64,000 bases of DNA. Source: Prorocentrum cordatum (lineage: Eukaryota; Sar; Dinophyceae; Prorocentrales; Prorocentraceae). The stretch covers positions 1 through 64,000 of the forward strand of contig CAUYUJ010004708.1 of NCBI GenBank assembly GCA_963575745.1, in the 5' to 3' direction. How positions within the stretch are numbered: position 1 is the stretch's first letter; each line of letters begins with the position of its first letter. The position numbers and the translations under genes are program-made. This document shows positions 60,835-64,000 of the stretch, piece after piece. The notes beneath the pieces are model-generated. The model searched no databases. It had not been told where the DNA came from and saw only the letters and a list, made by a program, of their open reading frames with translations.

Positions 60835-63800
60835 ATACGAACGACCCCGATGAGGGCGCTCTGGCTCATCGGACCCGTCGAAAAAGACCAGAGCAACAGG
60901 CCCCTGGGCGGCCTCAAGCGACCATACGTAACTATCGGCCCAGCGCCACACAGCATCACAATGTCACAGACGCAGCAACGAACCTTGCGACCCCTGCGGT
61001 GCAGGTAACTTGCAGCTTCAGACACGCACACCCACCCCGCCTTCCACTAGGGAAGCCTACGACGACTGACCTCGACAGGCTGACACCCGCTTTGGGGACT
61101 GCGGATCAGCACCGAGCGCCAGGCAACATAGACAGCCGACTCTGCCACCATCCCTCCGCGACAGCAGACTCCACTGGCTTGCAGACAGCAACCAACCTGA
61201 CGACCCAGGGGGTGCAGGTGACTTGCACTTCTGACAGCCACCTTCCGACACACAACACCAGTCCACGCGCACTGACTCCTGCTTTGGGGATAGCAGATCA
61301 GACCCGACGGACAACGGCAGAAGTTTCACTTGCTTCACACTACCAGCACGACGCAACCGTTGGACCACCAACAACTACCCACCATAGGCGCTACCCGACC
61401 GAAGAGTGGGAAATCTACTCGAGCGGTTCGCGCCCCCACCCAAGCTCGACTGCCATACTGGGGAGGGTCCCCCCAGATGGCACCTCGCGCAGGTCGACAC
61501 CTCCACGAGCGCCACCTGGCTCCTATGCCGCCACCTCCGACACTTCGCCAAGGCACGACCTACCTCGCTCCATCATCTCTGAGAGCACTCAGCGTGTCAC
61601 GCCGACCACACCAAGGGCGAGGCCAGGCGACGAGACGAATTGGTTACATACACCACCCCGACTCGAGCGACCCAAGCCCGACCTAAGGACAAGGGCGACT
61701 AGCCATTTTGGCTCGCAGGCGCCCGACCTGCACGACGTCACGGTCACCACAACTAGCCATGTTGGCTCTATGCATGCACGGAAATTCAACGGCTCCGACG
61801 TCCACAACGAGACGCCCGAGTACCACAGCGCGATCACGATAGACTACTTCCCTGGGATCGAGGATACCTTCCTCGATAACAGCAGCGAGATGGATAGCGG
61901 CAACTTCCACCTCGATGACGACGCCATTCGCACGCGGCTTCTGGCACGAGTCCGACGGCAGCAGCGACGGCGACTAACAGCACAGCAGACATCTACGCAC
62001 ACCACGACCCACAATCGATTCCAAGCCCTGCAACCCAGCCCACCGCCACCCTCAGCAAGACATACCACCACGCTTCCGACACAGCAGCCCACCGGCCATC
62101 CACCAGTAGTCCTGACAGCATCCCAGGGCGCTGGACATGGCACAGCAGCACCCGACAGAGAATGCCACGTGGCCACAGGTGAAAGGCGTCAACGACAAAA
62201 GACAGCCATGCACCCCTTTCGATGCCCAACAGGAGTTTATGCAACAACGCACAACGGACAAGCTGCACACAGACGACAGCAGAAGGCGACAGCATTGTTA
62301 CCGTTTCGAGTACAGCGACCACCCAATCCCAGCGCCGACAAGCAGCCCCAACAACCGCAACCATCTTACCACGAGGCCAATCTCGACATCACAAGATATC
62401 ACGGCCTGCAACCACCAGGCGACTGCACATGCGACCTAGGGGATACCAGAGGACTGATCAGACGAATACGGGCCACGACCGCCCCCTTTCTCAACGCCAA
62501 CATCGAAGGTGATGACCTGCACCCAGCAGCAACATATGCGCTCAACAATACGACGAAAGGCAACAATGCCCACAGCGCAAAGCACATCTTCACTGACGCT
62601 TCCCACAACGCACGGAGACCAGACTGCTGCTCATGGGCATTCTTGGTACTACAAGAAGGTGGTGAACACGACCAACGCACGTTCAGAGGAGCCTTCAGCA
62701 GCATCGTCAGCAAGAGCCACAACATGAAGTTGAATGACCGCAGCACCACCAACACCACAGGCGAGATCATGGCCATCGTGCAGGCTCTCATGTGGTCCAT
62801 CGCCGTCGCCGAGCCGCAACCTATCTGTATCCACACCGACTGCGAGACGGCCATCAACATATGCATGGGACGCGCCACAGCATCAGCAGACGAACATCTT
62901 GCGAGATTCATGAAGGTCATCTTCGACACACTCAAGAACGAAAACGACATCACCTTGCATCACGTCCCGAGTCACGAAGGCATGCCGTGGAACGAGCTCG
63001 CCGACGGAATCTCAAAGAGGACACGCAAGCGCTACGAGAGAGGCCACGACTACGACACCATCCCGCACAACTTCAGAGACATCATTGCGGACACAAAGTA
63101 CTACCAATGGGAGTCGATCCTCCAGCCTGATCATCCCGATCGAGCAGCTTACCCACTGCGCGAAGGTGCCACCTTACGCTTTGGATTACCAACTCGGAAT
63201 GCTAGTGTTCGACACCTCATGGCGCCTAAGACGGTCTCTGCCAAAGAAACCAAGATCGAGCTCACCATTGCAACCTACAACGCCGAGAGTGTCAGAGAGT
63301 CCGACGCTCAGCAGCAGAAGAAGTTCACAAAGGCAGCTCGGCTTGCACACCAGTGGCGGGGACCCTTGCTTCGACGACAATTTCAAGAAAAGCGACTCCA
63401 CATCATCGGCATTCAGGAGGCGCGCAACGAACGACGTACAACAACTGGGAATGAATACTTCATCATCAGCAGCCCGCACGACCACTACAACGCTGGATGT
63501 GAGCTATGGATCAACGTGGAGGAGCCCTACGCCTACAACAAGGACGGCCCACAGCACTTCGAGCCCAGACACTGCCACGTTCTCATCAGTGAGCCAAGGA
63601 TCCTCATCGTCAAAGTCACTACGGACTGCATCAATACCACCATTTGCGTATTTCATGCTCCTCACAGCAAGAAAGGTCCTCAAGAACGACAAGACTTTTG
63701 GCAGCGACTACAGAAGCTCGTACAACAGCACAGACCCAACCTCATGCTCGCCGACGCCAACGGCCGACTTGGAAGCGTGCAGTCGACATCTGTTGGACCT

Positions 63801-64000
63801 GCTGGACTCTCCCAGACCGAGGACAGCAACGGCAAGGAACTTCACGAGATAGCAGCCGCAGGGCACTACGTCATCGCCAACACCGTGATCTCCAACGGCG
63901 ACGAGCACCACACGTGGACAGACGCATATGGGCACAAGCATCGCATCGACTACATCATCGCGGACGATACGCTCATCAGCCACATCACTGACGTCAAGAC
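60801..64000 (+). CDS. Retrotransposon ORF2, RNase H plus APE endonuclease, partial
   Basis: The -1 frame relative to ORF1 is open from 60801 to the window end without a stop. Its first ATG is only at 61770, so it is probably made as an ORF1-ORF2 fusion by frameshifting at 60825-60831. After a ~500-codon low-complexity, Pro/Thr/His-rich linker comes RNase H: IFTDASHN (Asp at 62595), TGEIMAIVQAL (Glu at 62763), CIHTDCETA (Asp at 62838), and HHVPSHEGMPWNELAD (Asp at 63003), the complete D-E-D-D set. Then an APE-type endonuclease: LTIATYNAES, IIGIQEAR (Glu near 63417), LMLADANGRLG, and HRIDYIIAD at ~63945; the final SDH motif would fall after the edge. RNase H ahead of the endonuclease is opposite to the usual LINE order, where it follows reverse transcriptase. 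Confidence 0.92.
60825..60894 (+). promoter_or_regulatory. -1 ribosomal frameshift signal: A AAA AAC plus predicted pseudoknot
   Basis: Heptamer A AAA AAC (60825-60831) is in phase with ORF1 and directly followed by TAG (60832-60834). Downstream, CCGATGAG (60847-60854) pairs with CTCATCGG (60865-60872). The loop GCTCTGG (60858-60864) pairs with CCAGAGC (60888-60894), leaving an A-rich loop (60873-60887): an H-type pseudoknot. CGAC (60842-60845) with GTCG (60877-60880) can extend stem 1, shortening the spacer from 15 to 10 nt. Confidence 0.85.
60976..61300 (+). repeat. ~200-bp imperfect duplication inside ORF2
   Basis: TNLATPAVQVTC ... LTPALGTADQ (60978-61112) recurs as TNLTTQGVQVTC ... LTPALGIADQ (61191-61304) in the same frame. 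Confidence 0.75.
61700..61714 (+). other. Spliced-leader-like relic inside ORF2 (15 of 15 core bases)
   Basis: TAGCCATTTTGGCTC is identical to positions 4-18 of the 21-nt SL. It is in the coding strand of the element and translated as TSHFGS. Confidence 0.7.
61754..61768 (+). other. Second spliced-leader-like relic, just before the first ORF2 ATG
   Basis: TAGCCATGTTGGCTC, one mismatch to the SL core, 54 bp after the first relic. It is followed by TATG, with ATG at 61770 in the ORF2 frame. Confidence 0.65.

Larger units (their letters stand above)
57676..64000 (+). mobile_element. Non-LTR (LINE-type) retrotransposon, 5' part
   Basis: Two long overlapping frames linked by a -1 frameshift signal encode a coiled-coil ORF1 protein and a polyprotein with RNase H and APE-type endonuclease. 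The reverse transcriptase expected in such elements would lie beyond the window. The 5' end is uncertain, placed after the (GGA)n tract. Both frames are open over a total of 6 kb, so this copy looks recent and possibly active. Confidence 0.9.

Overview
The window is nuclear DNA of a dinoflagellate. The strongest evidence is a complete 22-nt dinoflagellate spliced-leader (SL) sequence, beginning ACCGTAGCCATTTTGGCT, fossilised on the minus strand at 6676-6697, with further SL-like relics elsewhere. High GC, long (TCC)n, (GAC)n and (CA)n tracts, many minisatellites, intron-poor same-strand genes and abundant transposons fit this. I cannot name the species. Most long open frames in the GC-rich repeats are artefacts of codon-periodic repeats and are not annotated as genes.

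Layout. 1-8.9 kb: microsatellites, a small foldback-repeat family, duplicated unique-looking segments, and a probable retrogene (6211-6606, minus) with a relict spliced leader upstream. 8.95-25.34 kb: the main object, apparently a single 16.4-kb DNA transposon bounded by a perfect 20-bp terminal inverted repeat that starts and ends with TA, with paired ~30-bp palindromes just inside each end. Its frames all run on the minus strand: a pogo/CENP-B-like DDE transposase (D785, D912, D948), an endonuclease/exonuclease/phosphatase-like protein, a coiled-coil segment and four unrecognised proteins. The interior carries more than 40 exact copies of one 12-bp hairpin (CCGCAGTTGCGG on the coding strand) plus about 25 variants; I found none outside the terminal repeats. 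Two frames are interrupted (an in-frame TGA and a G-run frameshift), so this copy is either decaying or has sequence errors.

25.3-57.7 kb: almost entirely repeats. These are a GGCC/TTGG minisatellite field (29.8-34.2 kb), an 89-bp tandem array (35.6-36.2 kb), a five-copy satellite with 1.2-1.5 kb units (38.3-45.2 kb), a ~100-bp tandem array (51.4-52.8 kb), several foldback elements and dispersed repeat families. I found no convincing gene there.

57.7-64.0 kb: a plus-strand non-LTR retrotransposon cut by the window end. ORF1 (967 aa, long coiled coil) ends in the slippery heptamer A AAA AAC directly followed by TAG. A predicted H-type pseudoknot lies just downstream, and the -1 frame is open to the window edge, encoding an RNase H with a full D-E-D-D set followed by an APE-type endonuclease. 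Reverse transcriptase would lie beyond 64 kb. RNase H before the endonuclease, and a Gag-Pol-like frameshift in a LINE, are both unusual. SL-like relics sit inside ORF2 immediately before its first ATG.
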